From a virus, in IMG/VR virus record IMGVR_UViG_3300033146_004475, positions 1 to 64,000 of that record: a stretch of DNA of 64,000 nt. One strand, written 5' to 3'. The notes beneath the pieces are model-generated. The model did no database searches. It had not been told where the DNA came from and saw only the letters and a program-made list of their open reading frames with translations. Of this stretch, positions 25,584-33,298 are shown in pieces. Both the position numbers and the translations under genes were made by a program. Positions within the stretch are counted from its first letter, which is position 1, and each line of letters begins with the position of its first letter.

Positions 25584-25935
25584 AGCGGTCTTGTATTATC
25601 TATTGATTATTTGTTTGATGGTGGTGCAGGGATGTGTTATGTCGAATAAGAAAAATATAACAACTGCATACAGTGTGTATAATTCTCAATATGCAATGTA
25701 CATGACTGACACAGGGCATGTATTGACTGAGAGAGGGGATTGGGAAAAAGTCACTAACCCTGTTTTATCTACGGAGAAAAAAGAGTTACTTAGGAAAAAG
25801 AAAAATATTCTAAGTCAAATTTATCCATTAATAAAAGTATATGATTCTATGTTAATTGGGACAACTCCTTTTTCTGAAAAAACTGAACGTGATTTATTTA
25901 ATTTAATTGACCAATTAATTTTATTGACTAATTAA
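25567..25935 (+). CDS. Phage lipoprotein, spanin-type candidate
   Basis: 122 residues with GAAGGAG. A signal of the form MNLKSKAVLYYLLIICLM leads to lipobox VVQGC (Cys23). The mature part is helical and charged. A lipoprotein in a lysis cassette of a phage of diderm bacteria is usually an outer-membrane spanin subunit, but the mature part is longer than typical Rz1 and not Pro-rich, so other roles are possible. Confidence 0.55.
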   Translation: MNLKSKAVLYYLLIICLMVVQGCVMSNKKNITTAYSVYNSQYAMYMTDTGHVLTERGDWEKVTNPVLSTEKKELLRKKKNILSQIYPLIKVYDSMLIGTTPFSEKTERDLFNLIDQLILLTN

Positions 25936-25961
25936 TTTTATTGGCCAATTAAGGAGGAAGT

Positions 25962-26120
25962 ATGGGACCAGCAATTGTAGAACTTTTGAAAATGTCCATT
26001 GGGGTTTATTTTTCTTTGGCTAAGTTGCATGGTGCTTCGGAAGCTGAATTAGATGCAATTTATCAAACAGAGAAAGATAAATTCGAGAACAATGATCCAA
26101 GTAAATTAGAAGATGTATAA
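25962..26120 (+). CDS. Short last gene of the lysis cassette
   Basis: 52 residues from ATG 25962 with a perfect AAGGAGG. The N-terminal half is an amphipathic or weakly hydrophobic helix (AIVELLKMSIGVYFSLAKL); the rest is acidic. No family recognised. The bidirectional terminator follows. Confidence 0.55.
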   Translation: MGPAIVELLKMSIGVYFSLAKLHGASEAELDAIYQTEKDKFENNDPSKLEDV

Positions 26121-26162
26121 CGCTTTTAAAGCACTTTTATAGAAAACTGATACTAACATACT

Positions 26163-26210
26163 AAAACACGCTCAATCTCTTTAAAAACATAACAGAATTG
26201 AGCGTGTTTT
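26163..26210. terminator. Bidirectional terminator between convergent halves
   Basis: AAAACACGCTCAAT (26163-26176) and its exact complement (26197-26210) form a 14-bp stem with a 20-nt loop. A-run on the left and T-run on the right allow termination on both strands, exactly where plus-strand late and minus-strand early transcription meet. Confidence 0.9.
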
Positions 26211-26226
26211 GTTATTTTGAACTATT

Positions 26227-26613
26227 TTAAAATTTCTTTTCTACATTTAACTTCTCTTTTGCATTTTCAAACAATTTAAAAGGACGATCATCTAATTCAT
26301 CAGGATTTACTTTTAGAGAATTATACATGGATAAAATACAAAATATTGCAGCACCTAAATGATGCTTTTTTATATTGTGTTTAGTTAATGTCTCCTCATC
26401 ATAATCTTCCCCATGAAAATAAAAAGCTGTCATGTGTCGATCTAAAGCATCTTTCATATCAGAGAGTTTGAATCCTATTCTCCAAGATTCTCTGAAATAC
26501 TTTATAAGACCTTCACGATAAGCAGGTTCCAATATTTCAATAAGCAAATCCATTGGCAAAAGACTTGGCTGTGGTTTCCCTTCTTCTATATTATTTTTGG
26601 GGGCTGTTATCAT
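26227..26613 (-). CDS. DUF5664-type dATP/dGTP pyrophosphohydrolase-like protein
   Basis: 128 residues. The sequence order SLLPMDLLIEIL, then YFRESWRIGFKL, then MKDALDRHMTAFYFHGEDYDEET and HHLGAAIFCIL follows the all-alpha NTP-pyrophosphatase family seen in phages as DUF5664. The E/D-rich helix carries the metal ligands. Expected role: hydrolyse dATP or dGTP-like nucleotides to shape the phage pool. It is the last gene of the long minus-strand operon. No PurZ is seen, so it should not be read as a sign of 2-aminoadenine DNA. Confidence 0.6.
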   Translation of the reverse strand: MITAPKNNIEEGKPQPSLLPMDLLIEILEPAYREGLIKYFRESWRIGFKLSDMKDALDRHMTAFYFHGEDYDEETLTKHNIKKHHLGAAIFCILSMYNSLKVNPDELDDRPFKLFENAKEKLNVEKKF

Positions 26614-27038
26614 TTTTTGATCCTTTTTTTCTTGGCTTCCCTATCAAACTTAGCAAAGACTTTATGAGGGATAAGAAGTTTATCTTCTTTATCTACAAAA
26701 ACATAACATCCATCAGCAATAGTATCAGTTTTTGTAAGTTTCCTTTTGAACTTTAAAATGATCTTCTTAGGACTTATGCTCTGCATTTCAAAAACATGCC
26801 TTTTAAGAACAATAAACTCATGCAATTTATCAAATTTGGGTAAAGCACTGAATTTAAGGTTTATGTCTTTTTTATTTTTTTGTTTTTTAATAATTTCATC
26901 GGCCATAACTTCAACATCTTTAAGAATCGAATCATCAATTGGATTATAAAATTCACAATGAATACTACAGTGTTCTTCTGTGATAAAATTTATACAGTCT
27001 CCATCAAATTTACATGGTACAGGAGTTTGGTCTGACAT
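26610..27038 (-). CDS. Hypothetical protein with N-terminal Cys cluster
   Basis: 142 residues. The first 30 residues carry four Cys and a His (PCKFDGDC, EEHCSIHCEFY), likely one zinc site. The rest is an acidic helix and a beta C-terminus ending in KKKRIKK. It overlaps the following gene by four bases. No family recognised. Confidence 0.5.
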   Translation of the reverse strand: MSDQTPVPCKFDGDCINFITEEHCSIHCEFYNPIDDSILKDVEVMADEIIKKQKNKKDINLKFSALPKFDKLHEFIVLKRHVFEMQSISPKKIILKFKRKLTKTDTIADGCYVFVDKEDKLLIPHKVFAKFDREAKKKRIKK

Positions 27039-27040
27039 TT

Positions 27041-27475
27041 TTATTCCCCTTTATTTAAAAAATTAAGTGCAACTAAATATTTGTCATTTCTGATTAAATC
27101 TCTTTTGGATATTTCTTTTAGTCGGGATAAATCCATATTGTCTTTAAGATCTGCTATTTTTACTTGTTTTGCGATATTATGGTTTTTTAGATTTTTTATA
27201 TATTCCATATAATCAACATTTGGATTCTTTGTTAGTAATATTACCGCATCAATTATTTCAGTGCAAAATCTTTCACTTATTAAATCTTTCACTTCCCAAT
27301 TTGAATCTTCTAACACATCATGCAACAAAGCTGTTATTTTTTCATTTACACCTTTGACATTGTTCATAACAGATATAGGATGAAAACAATAAGGCATTCC
27401 ACCTTTGTCACACTGGTGTTTGTGTGCATCAACACAAATACGCAAAGCCTGGACTAATTCATTGTTTTTATTCAT
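27041..27475 (-). CDS. SpoT/MESH1-like HD hydrolase
   Basis: 144 residues. The order ALRICVDAHKHQCDKGGMPY, then CFHPISVM, then ITALLHDVLEDSNW, then a long helix pair and VKIADLKDNMD matches the single-domain SpoT-type HD fold (Mn-dependent ppGpp hydrolases). H18, H32 and the HD of LLHDVLED are in place. No synthetase domain is present. In phage this could remove ppGpp or a related nucleotide. Activity is inferred from family. Confidence 0.7.
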   Translation of the reverse strand: MNKNNELVQALRICVDAHKHQCDKGGMPYCFHPISVMNNVKGVNEKITALLHDVLEDSNWEVKDLISERFCTEIIDAVILLTKNPNVDYMEYIKNLKNHNIAKQVKIADLKDNMDLSRLKEISKRDLIRNDKYLVALNFLNKGE

Positions 27476-27478
27476 TGT

Positions 27479-27952
27479 TTAGATTTCCTTTTTAATAAAA
27501 TCATTAGTGGTAAATACTCTTGCTAAAGAAGTCATTGACCCTAATTTGTGTAATTCTTCCGGCACACTTTCCAATTCAACCAGTCCAAGCACAATTTTAT
27601 CAATTAATCTTTTTCCTTCAAGAGTTACTTCCTGCATAAGCTCTTCTGTTTTGTTTTTAATACGATCATTATAGGTTATTTTTTCAACCTGTGTTGTTGT
27701 TTTGGGATATTTAAAACACATAAGCAATGCTTCAAAACAGTTATTATATGCGTATTTAGATATACCTAGTAATTCGTGTTCTGATAAAATTGTTGCTTTC
27801 CCTTCACAAATTAAATTATATTTTTTAGTATTAGTTAACCCTGTTCCTTTTTGGAGACGATTTAATTTTGTAGCAATTTCTCCATTAGTGCATTTAACTA
27901 TGTTCTCAACTCTGTTTTTGATATGCTCTAATTCCCCTTTGTTTAATTTCAT
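27479..27952 (-). CDS. Hypothetical helical protein
   Basis: 157 residues, AAGGAG upstream of ATG. Mostly helical with a lysine-rich N-terminal half (GELEHIKNRVENIVKC). No domain recognised. Lies between a zinc protein and the HD hydrolase in one operon with spacing of 3-17 bases. Confidence 0.5.
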   Translation of the reverse strand: MKLNKGELEHIKNRVENIVKCTNGEIATKLNRLQKGTGLTNTKKYNLICEGKATILSEHELLGISKYAYNNCFEALLMCFKYPKTTTQVEKITYNDRIKNKTEELMQEVTLEGKRLIDKIVLGLVELESVPEELHKLGSMTSLARVFTTNDFIKKEI

Positions 27953-27969
27953 TTTTTAATCTCCTTTAA

Positions 27970-28179
27970 TTAGTTAAGTTCAAGCCATCCTCGCCATCTG
28001 ATTTGGATAGGAATTTGTAATTTATAAAAACCAACTTTTCCATTAGCACCTAATTTCCATCCTTTCTTTTTATAAAATCCTACTTGATCAGCACATTCTC
28101 CACAAAGTCTATCATTTCCATATAATCGAATGGGGTTTATTTTCCCGCAATTGTCACATTTTCTTATCCATTTTTTCAT
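27970..28179 (-). CDS. Small treble-clef-like zinc protein
   Basis: 69 residues. The motifs CDNCGKI and LCGECADQ give two Cys pairs 19 residues apart, as in short zinc-finger proteins of phages. The rest is basic and aromatic (FYKKKGWKLGANGKVGFYK). Possibly binds nucleic acid or a host protein. Confidence 0.55.
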   Translation of the reverse strand: MKKWIRKCDNCGKINPIRLYGNDRLCGECADQVGFYKKKGWKLGANGKVGFYKLQIPIQIRWRGWLELN

Positions 28180-28181
28180 TT

Positions 28182-28349
28182 TTATCCCCCTATTCTTAAT
28201 TTGGCCAATTCTTCAACATAACCATAAATATGGAGTCCTTTGCTACTTGCACAAATTGGACCAGATTTGACTCCTATTTCGTCAGCCATCGTTTTTTGAA
28301 GAACAGCAATTCCCGCCAAGTTTGCAGGAAAACCATTAGGATAAATCAT
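28182..28349 (-). pseudogene. 55-residue ThyA-like C-terminal remnant
   Basis: An ATG at 28349, inside the end of thyX, opens a 55-residue frame: YPNGFPANLAGIAVLQKTM, then ADEIGVKSGPICASSKGLHIY and GYVEELAKL. This matches the last 50 residues of ThyA-family enzymes (thymidylate synthase or dCMP hydroxymethylase), where 'AN..G...LQ..A..IGV..G....S...H.Y' is conserved. The catalytic Cys-containing region is absent, so it cannot be an active enzyme. It is either a remnant of a replaced ThyA or a retained small domain with a new use. Confidence 0.55.
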
Positions 28350-28962
28350 CAAACACCACCGGCAATTGTTGTTTTAATTTTATAAGTAAAGGCTCCATTA
28401 GTTTTCTTATTTGAGGATGAGCAGCTTTTGAGGTTCTGAGTTTGAAAATGTGCCTCCATTCTCTAATGTTAGCCTTAACAACTATTTCAGTTTTAAGTGA
28501 ATTAGGTAAAACTTCTCGTGCTTGTTCTGGTCTCCATCCTTTATTTATAAGATTAATATAATGACGTTCTGCTGATTCCATAGCATGAATCCATTCTAAT
28601 TCAGGAGATTCTATCTGTGGAGTAGTGTTGATTTCGTCGGTAAAATTGCCCCAAACAGGCTTGATAAATTCAACTCCCTTTTTATAATTTACATAACGAG
28701 TAGATTCTTGTCCGAAACTGCATAATCTATGACGGACAAGTTCATGTGTAACTCCTCTATTGGTGATAAATTTAACTATTATATCCCCAAATTCTATCAT
28801 TGCATGATGCCCTCTATTTATTAACATTTGGGTAAATTTTGAGGATGAGTTTGTTGTTATCTTATTTTCGGATTTGTAACAAGTTCTTCCAACGATTTCA
28901 ATGGTTTCTAATACATCATTAGGTAAACTAATAATTTTATGGCTTTGATTGATTATTTTCAT
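28336..28962 (-). CDS. thyX: Flavin-dependent thymidylate synthase
   Basis: 208 residues. The ThyX motif RHRxxSxxxxSxRY is present as RHRLCSFGQESTRY (77-90). H52/H53 and a C-terminal REWRHIFKLR segment also match the family. It makes dTMP from dUMP using FAD and methylenetetrahydrofolate. It overlaps a ThyA-like remnant by 14 bases. The UDG-like polymerase domain and dCMP deaminase elsewhere suggest that the phage manages uracil and thymine pools actively. Confidence 0.9.
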   Translation of the reverse strand: MKIINQSHKIISLPNDVLETIEIVGRTCYKSENKITTNSSSKFTQMLINRGHHAMIEFGDIIVKFITNRGVTHELVRHRLCSFGQESTRYVNYKKGVEFIKPVWGNFTDEINTTPQIESPELEWIHAMESAERHYINLINKGWRPEQAREVLPNSLKTEIVVKANIREWRHIFKLRTSKAAHPQIRKLMEPLLIKLKQQLPVVFDDLS

Positions 28963-29014
28963 TTTTTTCTCCTTTAAATGTGTTTCTGTATATTTCTATG
29001 AATAATGTAACACT

Positions 29015-29233
29015 TTATTCCAAAAACGCTTCATCTCCTAACTCCTTTCTGATTGTTTCCCGGTTAAATTTACGCCTTTTCTGTTTTACTTTTTTTCCTG
29101 ATTTAACTCCTTTTATTTTAAATGTTTTTTTCCAATTATGTTTACTTTCTTCATATGAACCCCAAGTTGGATGTTTGCCTTTTTTAGAAGCAAATGTTGG
29201 ATTCATTTTTTCCCTATTTTGGTTTTTATTCAT
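29015..29233 (-). CDS. Small basic hypothetical protein
   Basis: 72 residues, about a third Lys/Arg (KKTFKIKGVKSGKKVKQKRRK). Contains HPTWGSYEESKHNWKK. Its charge suggests nucleic-acid binding. No family recognised. Confidence 0.45.
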   Translation of the reverse strand: MNKNQNREKMNPTFASKKGKHPTWGSYEESKHNWKKTFKIKGVKSGKKVKQKRRKFNRETIRKELGDEAFLE

Positions 29234-29244
29234 AATCTTCGTTC

Positions 29245-29592
29245 CTATTTAAGCATAAAAAATATCAATCCTAATAATCCGAAAAACATTAAAAGTAAAC
29301 AAGAAACTACGATTTTATTAGTTAAATGAATAACTTGTCTATTTCTCATACGAGTATTCCAGTCATTCATTTGTGATTCTTGTGTAAATTTCTTCTGAAA
29401 TTCTTTTAATTCTCGAACAAAAACTAATGATTCATTGCTAAAAGCAGAATAAACAACTACTTGATTATATCCTCTGTGATTTATTGCATCATAAGCAATA
29501 ATGATTATTTTATAATTCATGTTATTTTTTTTATTTTTCCAGATGGTGTCCTTGTATTTTATATTTAGTGTCCTGATACTTTGATGATTCAT
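29245..29592 (-). CDS. Hypothetical protein with C-terminal membrane anchor
   Basis: 115 residues from ATG 29592, preferred because AAGGAG precedes it; a longer frame to 29745 would overlap the upstream gene heavily. The final 25 residues are a membrane span (IVVSCLLLMFFGLLGLIFFML) with no residues after it, as in tail-anchored proteins. The soluble part begins after KIIIIAYDAINHRGYNQ. Function unknown. Confidence 0.5.
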   Translation of the reverse strand: MNHQSIRTLNIKYKDTIWKNKKNNMNYKIIIIAYDAINHRGYNQVVVYSAFSNESLVFVRELKEFQKKFTQESQMNDWNTRMRNRQVIHLTNKIVVSCLLLMFFGLLGLIFFMLK

Positions 29593-29602
29593 TTTTAACT
29601 CC

Positions 29603-30016
29603 TTAAAAAATATATTGTATCTTTTCTTTATCACAAAACATGATTGCTTCTCTTTGTGTTTTAAAGGAATTAAGCCAAAATCCATCAAAATCAGATACAG
29701 AATATTGCCATATACCTGTTTCATTATTATGATAAATTTCAACATTTTGATTAGTGGATCTAATTCTTTTAATTCTTTCCTCTATTTCAAACTCTAAAGA
29801 GTATCCTTGTATATCTTCATAATCTTTATTGGTTGTATCAAATGAGCAATAGTTAAGGTCAATGAGAGTTAAAATAACATTTTCTAAATGTTCCTGGCCA
29901 ATGGTTCCAAATTCTTGAGTAGCAGCACATTTTTTCTGTATCATTTCTAATTCAGAATAATCCACTTGCCATTCTTTTTTATTTCCAAATGTGTCCGCTT
30001 TTTTAAATTTTTTCAT
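29603..30016 (-). CDS. Hypothetical protein
   Basis: 137 residues. Mixed alpha/beta with a helical middle (EIEERIKRIRSTNQNVEIY) and a C-terminal WQYSVSDFDGFWLNSFKTQREA segment typical of small phage proteins of unknown role. Overlaps the upstream gene by 14 bases. Confidence 0.5.
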   Translation of the reverse strand: MKKFKKADTFGNKKEWQVDYSELEMIQKKCAATQEFGTIGQEHLENVILTLIDLNYCSFDTTNKDYEDIQGYSLEFEIEERIKRIRSTNQNVEIYHNNETGIWQYSVSDFDGFWLNSFKTQREAIMFCDKEKIQYIF

Positions 30017-30341
30017 CGTTTTTCCTTTTTGATTCTTTGAATCGTTTAATTAGTTCAGGTACATAAAATCTCCAAATAGCATCATTATAGCTTTTTGCTA
30101 TTTCATATTTTCCAAGTTTGTGTTTCCCAATTTGATTTAATGAATACTCCATACATTTGAGAAAAGCATCATCATCCAATAATTCTTGCAAAAGGCGTTG
30201 TTCATAGCTATTTATCCTAAGTAAACTATATTCTGAATCAGTCATAGGGTGCCCCTTTTCAACTCTTTCTATTACCCAGGAACGAACATGCTTCATAAAT
30301 TCAGTTTTTCGTTTTTCTTGTAATTTTTTTAAAAAATTCAT
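30003..30341 (-). CDS. Hypothetical helical protein
   Basis: 112 residues, all-helical, basic ends (LKKLQEKRKTEF; FKESKRKNDEK). The stop overlaps the downstream gene start region and its start overlaps the upstream stop by four bases. No family recognised. Confidence 0.5.
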   Translation of the reverse strand: MNFLKKLQEKRKTEFMKHVRSWVIERVEKGHPMTDSEYSLLRINSYEQRLLQELLDDDAFLKCMEYSLNQIGKHKLGKYEIAKSYNDAIWRFYVPELIKRFKESKRKNDEKI

Positions 30342-30565
30342 TTTTCCTCCTTAAAATAATAACATGAAAAATTAGCAGTAAAATGTAAATAATGTATTTT
30401 GTTTTTGGTTGTTCTTATATAGTTTATGTATTTTACACACTCTCCTTTTAAAGGGGAGCTTACATAAGGAGATAAGTACAAATTGTTTTTAAGTTTTTGT
30501 TTTTGGACTTCTTTTTTATCCCCTAACCAATATTGGCAATTTAAACAAATCTTAGGTTTTCTCAT
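30338..30565 (-). CDS. Small Cys-containing hypothetical protein
   Basis: 75 residues. CLNCQYW at the N-terminus, a further Cys in GECVKYI and one near the end (FSCYYF) may form a four-Cys metal site. Similar 'C..C.yW' starts occur in short phage and host proteins of unknown role. Confidence 0.5.
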   Translation of the reverse strand: MRKPKICLNCQYWLGDKKEVQKQKLKNNLYLSPYVSSPLKGECVKYINYIRTTKNKIHYLHFTANFSCYYFKEEK

Positions 30566-30821
30566 ATATTCTTCTTTGTCCTCGTTTAAAACCAGAATTA
30601 GCTATTGGTTGTTTGATATGATATTTACTGGTTACTTTCTTATTTATTTTCTTTATTGTTGTTTTTTTGATAGTGTCCATTTTTGGGAAATCTATTTCGT
30701 TTTTAAAAAATAACCATTTAATGTTGAAATTGTTGTATGAAGGGCAATACATATTTCCATCTCCTGGTGTAGCAGTATCAGATTTAGGTGGATAATTGGT
30801 CATTGTTGATGAAGAATCCAT
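30552..30821 (-). CDS. Hypothetical protein
   Basis: 89 residues; N-terminal low-complexity S/T/P part, C-terminal basic part (KKTTIKKINKKVTSK). Overlaps the next gene by 14 bases. Nothing more can be said. Confidence 0.4.
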   Translation of the reverse strand: MDSSSTMTNYPPKSDTATPGDGNMYCPSYNNFNIKWLFFKNEIDFPKMDTIKKTTIKKINKKVTSKYHIKQPIANSGFKRGQRRIYEKT

Positions 30822-30823
30822 AA

Positions 30824-31168
30824 TTAGGTTTGTCTATCAGAAGTAATCAAAGCTTTTGCTATCCACTCAATTGCTTGTTCCCTACAAATATGAAAAACTC
30901 CTTCAGCATCTCTTGGATCTATTGCCCATAATCGAATGTGGATTAATTCATGGACTAAATCTAATTCTGGATCATTCTCTGCCGAATCCGATTTTTGTCG
31001 ATCATTTAAAGCTTTTATTCTGATATCTGCCATCTGAACTTGATTTTGTAAATATGTACTTCCTAAATTATCATTCATATTTCTTGCAGTGTCGAATTTA
31101 ATAGTAATATTCCAATCAGAAAGTCCCAATCTTGATTGCCATTTTTTTAACATTTTTTCAAGATCCAT
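30824..31168 (-). CDS. Small HExxH metallopeptidase-like protein
   Basis: 114 residues. A gluzincin-type motif LVHELIHIRL (H80, E81, H84) follows a short beta N-terminus (WNITIKFD) and is followed by a helix carrying EQAIEWIAKAL, with a Glu suited to be the third ligand. This is the compact layout of SprT-like and other phage minimal metallopeptidases. Substrate unknown. Catalysis is inferred from the motif only. Confidence 0.55.
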   Translation of the reverse strand: MDLEKMLKKWQSRLGLSDWNITIKFDTARNMNDNLGSTYLQNQVQMADIRIKALNDRQKSDSAENDPELDLVHELIHIRLWAIDPRDAEGVFHICREQAIEWIAKALITSDRQT

Positions 31169-31387
31169 TTATTTGTCCTTTTTAATAGATGTAACGGTTT
31201 TTGAAATTTCGTTTGAAATCATCATCTGTAAAGAAAGAATATTCCCTGCAATTATAGTTTTTCGGTTTAAAACCTCATTATACTCTTTCCTTTTTTGTTT
31301 TTTTATTTCAAGTAATTCTTCTTCTGTTTTCAAAAGCAAATCTTGATAAGTGTAAATTATTGGAGCATTAACTGATTTTATCGACAC
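31169..31387 (-). CDS. Small coiled-coil protein next to the Rad50 tail gene
   Basis: 72 residues, mainly a helix (LLKTEEELLEIKKQKRKEYNE). Its start overlaps the stop of the split-Rad50 C-terminal gene by 20 bases, so it is co-translated with the recombination module. Function unknown. Confidence 0.45.
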   Translation of the reverse strand: MSIKSVNAPIIYTYQDLLLKTEEELLEIKKQKRKEYNEVLNRKTIIAGNILSLQMMISNEISKTVTSIKKDK

Positions 31388-31973
31388 GACTAATTCCTCC
31401 TTGTTTTGTTACTTTAAATTTTTTATCAGCATACATTGCCATATTTACAGAATGAGTTACAATTAAAAATTGAATGCCCTTTCCAACTTTACTTAACTCT
31501 TTAATCATCATGGAAGCTCTTTCGTGTTTTGCAAGGGACAAGGCACGGGTTGGTTCATCCAAAATAAGTACATTTCTTGAATCACTCTCCATTTTCCAGT
31601 AAGCAACTCTTAAAGCTAATGAAGTTATATCAGCTACTCCGTATCCACAAGAGTTTAAAGGTGATAGTTTATTGCCATTTTTTTCAAAAAAAAGATCACA
31701 TTCAGTTGAATTTCTCCTTTGTACAAAATCAACTACAAATTTATAAGGATCATCAAAAACAGCAGCTAAAGCACTGGAAACAATTGATTCTACTTTATTT
31801 GATAATTGGGATTGTGTTACTTGTGCTGCCTTTTGCACAATAACACGAGCTTCTTCCAAGTTTTCAAGTTCTGAAAGGTTTTTTTCTAATTCATTTGTGG
31901 TCTTTTTGATCATTTTAGAAATTACTTTCCTATCTTGAATACACTCATTAAGTTTTTCTAATAAATTTTTCAT
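31368..31973 (-). CDS. Rad50/SbcC C-terminal half (split gene)
   Basis: 201 residues. A coil (1-55) leads into the C-terminal ABC lobe: signature helix CGYGVADITSLALRVAYW, Walker B NVLILDEPT with D-loop ALS, and switch IVTHS. The Walker A lobe is missing here and is found in the gene at 33299-34378. The two gene products must pair to make one ATPase head of the Mre11/Rad50 (T4 gp47/gp46-like) nuclease used in end processing and recombination. The start is ATGA-coupled to the small gene upstream. Confidence 0.8.
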   Translation of the reverse strand: MKNLLEKLNECIQDRKVISKMIKKTTNELEKNLSELENLEEARVIVQKAAQVTQSQLSNKVESIVSSALAAVFDDPYKFVVDFVQRRNSTECDLFFEKNGNKLSPLNSCGYGVADITSLALRVAYWKMESDSRNVLILDEPTRALSLAKHERASMMIKELSKVGKGIQFLIVTHSVNMAMYADKKFKVTKQGGISRVDKIS

Positions 31974-32146
31974 ATTGGAAGATATATATACATATAATTA
32001 TACATTGTTTTAGCTGCTTTTTTCCTTTTATATTTTTGAACATATTCTTCCATAGCAGCATCGAATATTTGTCTTTCTTTTTTTGTGAGTAAAACACCTA
32101 CATCATGTTTTCCTCCATTTGGACAAGTTAATTCAATTATTTTCAT
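31970..32146 (-). CDS. Small protein coupled to the Rad50 C-terminal gene
   Basis: 58 residues from ATG 32146, AGAGGTGA upstream. Begins MKIIELTCPNGGKHDVGVLL, then a basic helix (EEYVQKYKRKKAAK) and a Tyr-rich end (YNYMYIYLP). The stop overlaps the next ATG. Function unknown; its place inside the split Mre11/Rad50 cluster is notable. Confidence 0.55.
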   Translation of the reverse strand: MKIIELTCPNGGKHDVGVLLTKKERQIFDAAMEEYVQKYKRKKAAKTMYNYMYIYLPI

Positions 32147-32157
32147 AAATCACCTCT

Positions 32158-32385
32158 TTAAAGTAAATGTTCATATTGTTTTTTAAATTTATCAACTCCT
32201 GCATCGTAGTATTTTTCCATTTTCTGCAATTTTAATTTCATTTTCTTTTTTTCTTTTTTAGCAGCTTCAAGAGAATTAAAACCTAACTTTTTAAGACTCT
32301 CAACAAGCATAGATTTTTGGCCTAATAATTGGTTATACTCTTGTTCTGCATCTTGAATTTTCTGTTTAATTTGAATTAAATTCAT
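32158..32385 (-). CDS. Coiled-coil protein, possible detached Rad50 coil
   Basis: 75 residues, a continuous coiled coil (MNLIQIKQKIQDAEQEYNQ, then EAAKKEKKKMKLKLQKMEKYY). It lies between the Mre11 gene and the Rad50 C-terminal gene. It could be the missing returning coil of the split Rad50, or an unrelated helper. No CxxC hook is present in it. Confidence 0.5.
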   Translation of the reverse strand: MNLIQIKQKIQDAEQEYNQLLGQKSMLVESLKKLGFNSLEAAKKEKKKMKLKLQKMEKYYDAGVDKFKKQYEHLL

Positions 32386-33296
32386 TTACTTATCCTTTCC
32401 ATTGTTTGGTTAATTAGTTCTTTAACTGCTTTAGATGGATCTGCTTGTTCTATCACACTGGATAAAATTCGTTTAAAATTAGGTCGTTCTTGATCAGTTT
32501 TTGGCAAAGAGTTAATAAATTTTGATATTTTTGCTTCTGCTTCTTTTTTAGCTTCTTTCTTCATTTCTTCAATGGTAATTTTTGAAAAGTCGAAAACATC
32601 ATCAGGATCTTCAATATGTAAATGTATTCTGTCAAATTTCCAACCCTTTGTATCTATCAAATAAACTCCCGGTTTAAAATCTATTTGATCTTTGCTGGAT
32701 CTCATCATACTTCCACAATTTATTTGATATCTGCCTTCTCCTGTTACGATATGAGGCAAGTGGTTATCTCCACTCACTATTACTTTTGCCCAAGGGTACT
32801 TTCTCATTATTGCAGCAGCAGTGGAGAAATCTTTTTGACCTGGCCATAGTTCTCCTTTATACGTTATCATCCTATGAGTTATCAAAATATCAGCTTCTTC
32901 TTGTGGTTCATCATTCCACCCTGATCCAATAAATGAAATTCCATAATACTTTGTTTTCATTGTACTGGATAAAATTTTTATAACTCCAGCAGCTTGTAAA
33001 ATTCCTAATGGAGTATTGTCTAATCCTCCTACATGGAATAACAAATCGTGCTGCCCTGGAACAACATAGATATCAACATCATACTTTTTAATAATTTCAA
33101 TTATCTTTTTTACAACATAATAAGGAGCTTTTGCTGAATCAAAAAAGTCTCCAGCAACAAATAATAATCCGCTGTTATTTTCTGTTATCTGCAAAATTTC
33201 TCTAAACTTAGTTAATACTTGAGAAAAATAATCACCTTTTCTACTTATTGGATTTTTTGATCGTATATGTAAATCTGCTGCAACAATGATTTTCAT
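32382..33296 (-). CDS. Mre11/SbcD-like nuclease
   Basis: 304 residues from ATG 33296, set by AAAGGATAAAA; a longer frame adds ten residues from the overlap with the upstream gene. Calcineurin-type metal motifs are in order: AADLH (D8, H10), AGDFFD, PGQHD (in place of the common GNHD), ILITHR, and SGDNHLPH. It is the nuclease partner of Rad50, cutting DNA ends with Mn2+. It sits between the two halves of the split rad50. Confidence 0.85.
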   Translation of the reverse strand: MKIIVAADLHIRSKNPISRKGDYFSQVLTKFREILQITENNSGLLFVAGDFFDSAKAPYYVVKKIIEIIKKYDVDIYVVPGQHDLLFHVGGLDNTPLGILQAAGVIKILSSTMKTKYYGISFIGSGWNDEPQEEADILITHRMITYKGELWPGQKDFSTAAAIMRKYPWAKVIVSGDNHLPHIVTGEGRYQINCGSMMRSSKDQIDFKPGVYLIDTKGWKFDRIHLHIEDPDDVFDFSKITIEEMKKEAKKEAEAKISKFINSLPKTDQERPNFKRILSSVIEQADPSKAVKELINQTMERISK

Positions 33297-33298
33297 TT

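Noticed and set aside
26227-26613. 2-aminoadenine (Z) genome because of a DUF5664 protein
   Set aside because: No PurZ and no sign of a Z-type polymerase in the window; the family is wider than Z phages.
29593-29745. Extended N-terminus of the membrane-anchored gene
   Set aside because: It overlaps the upstream gene and lacks a ribosome site; ATG 29592 has AAGGAG.
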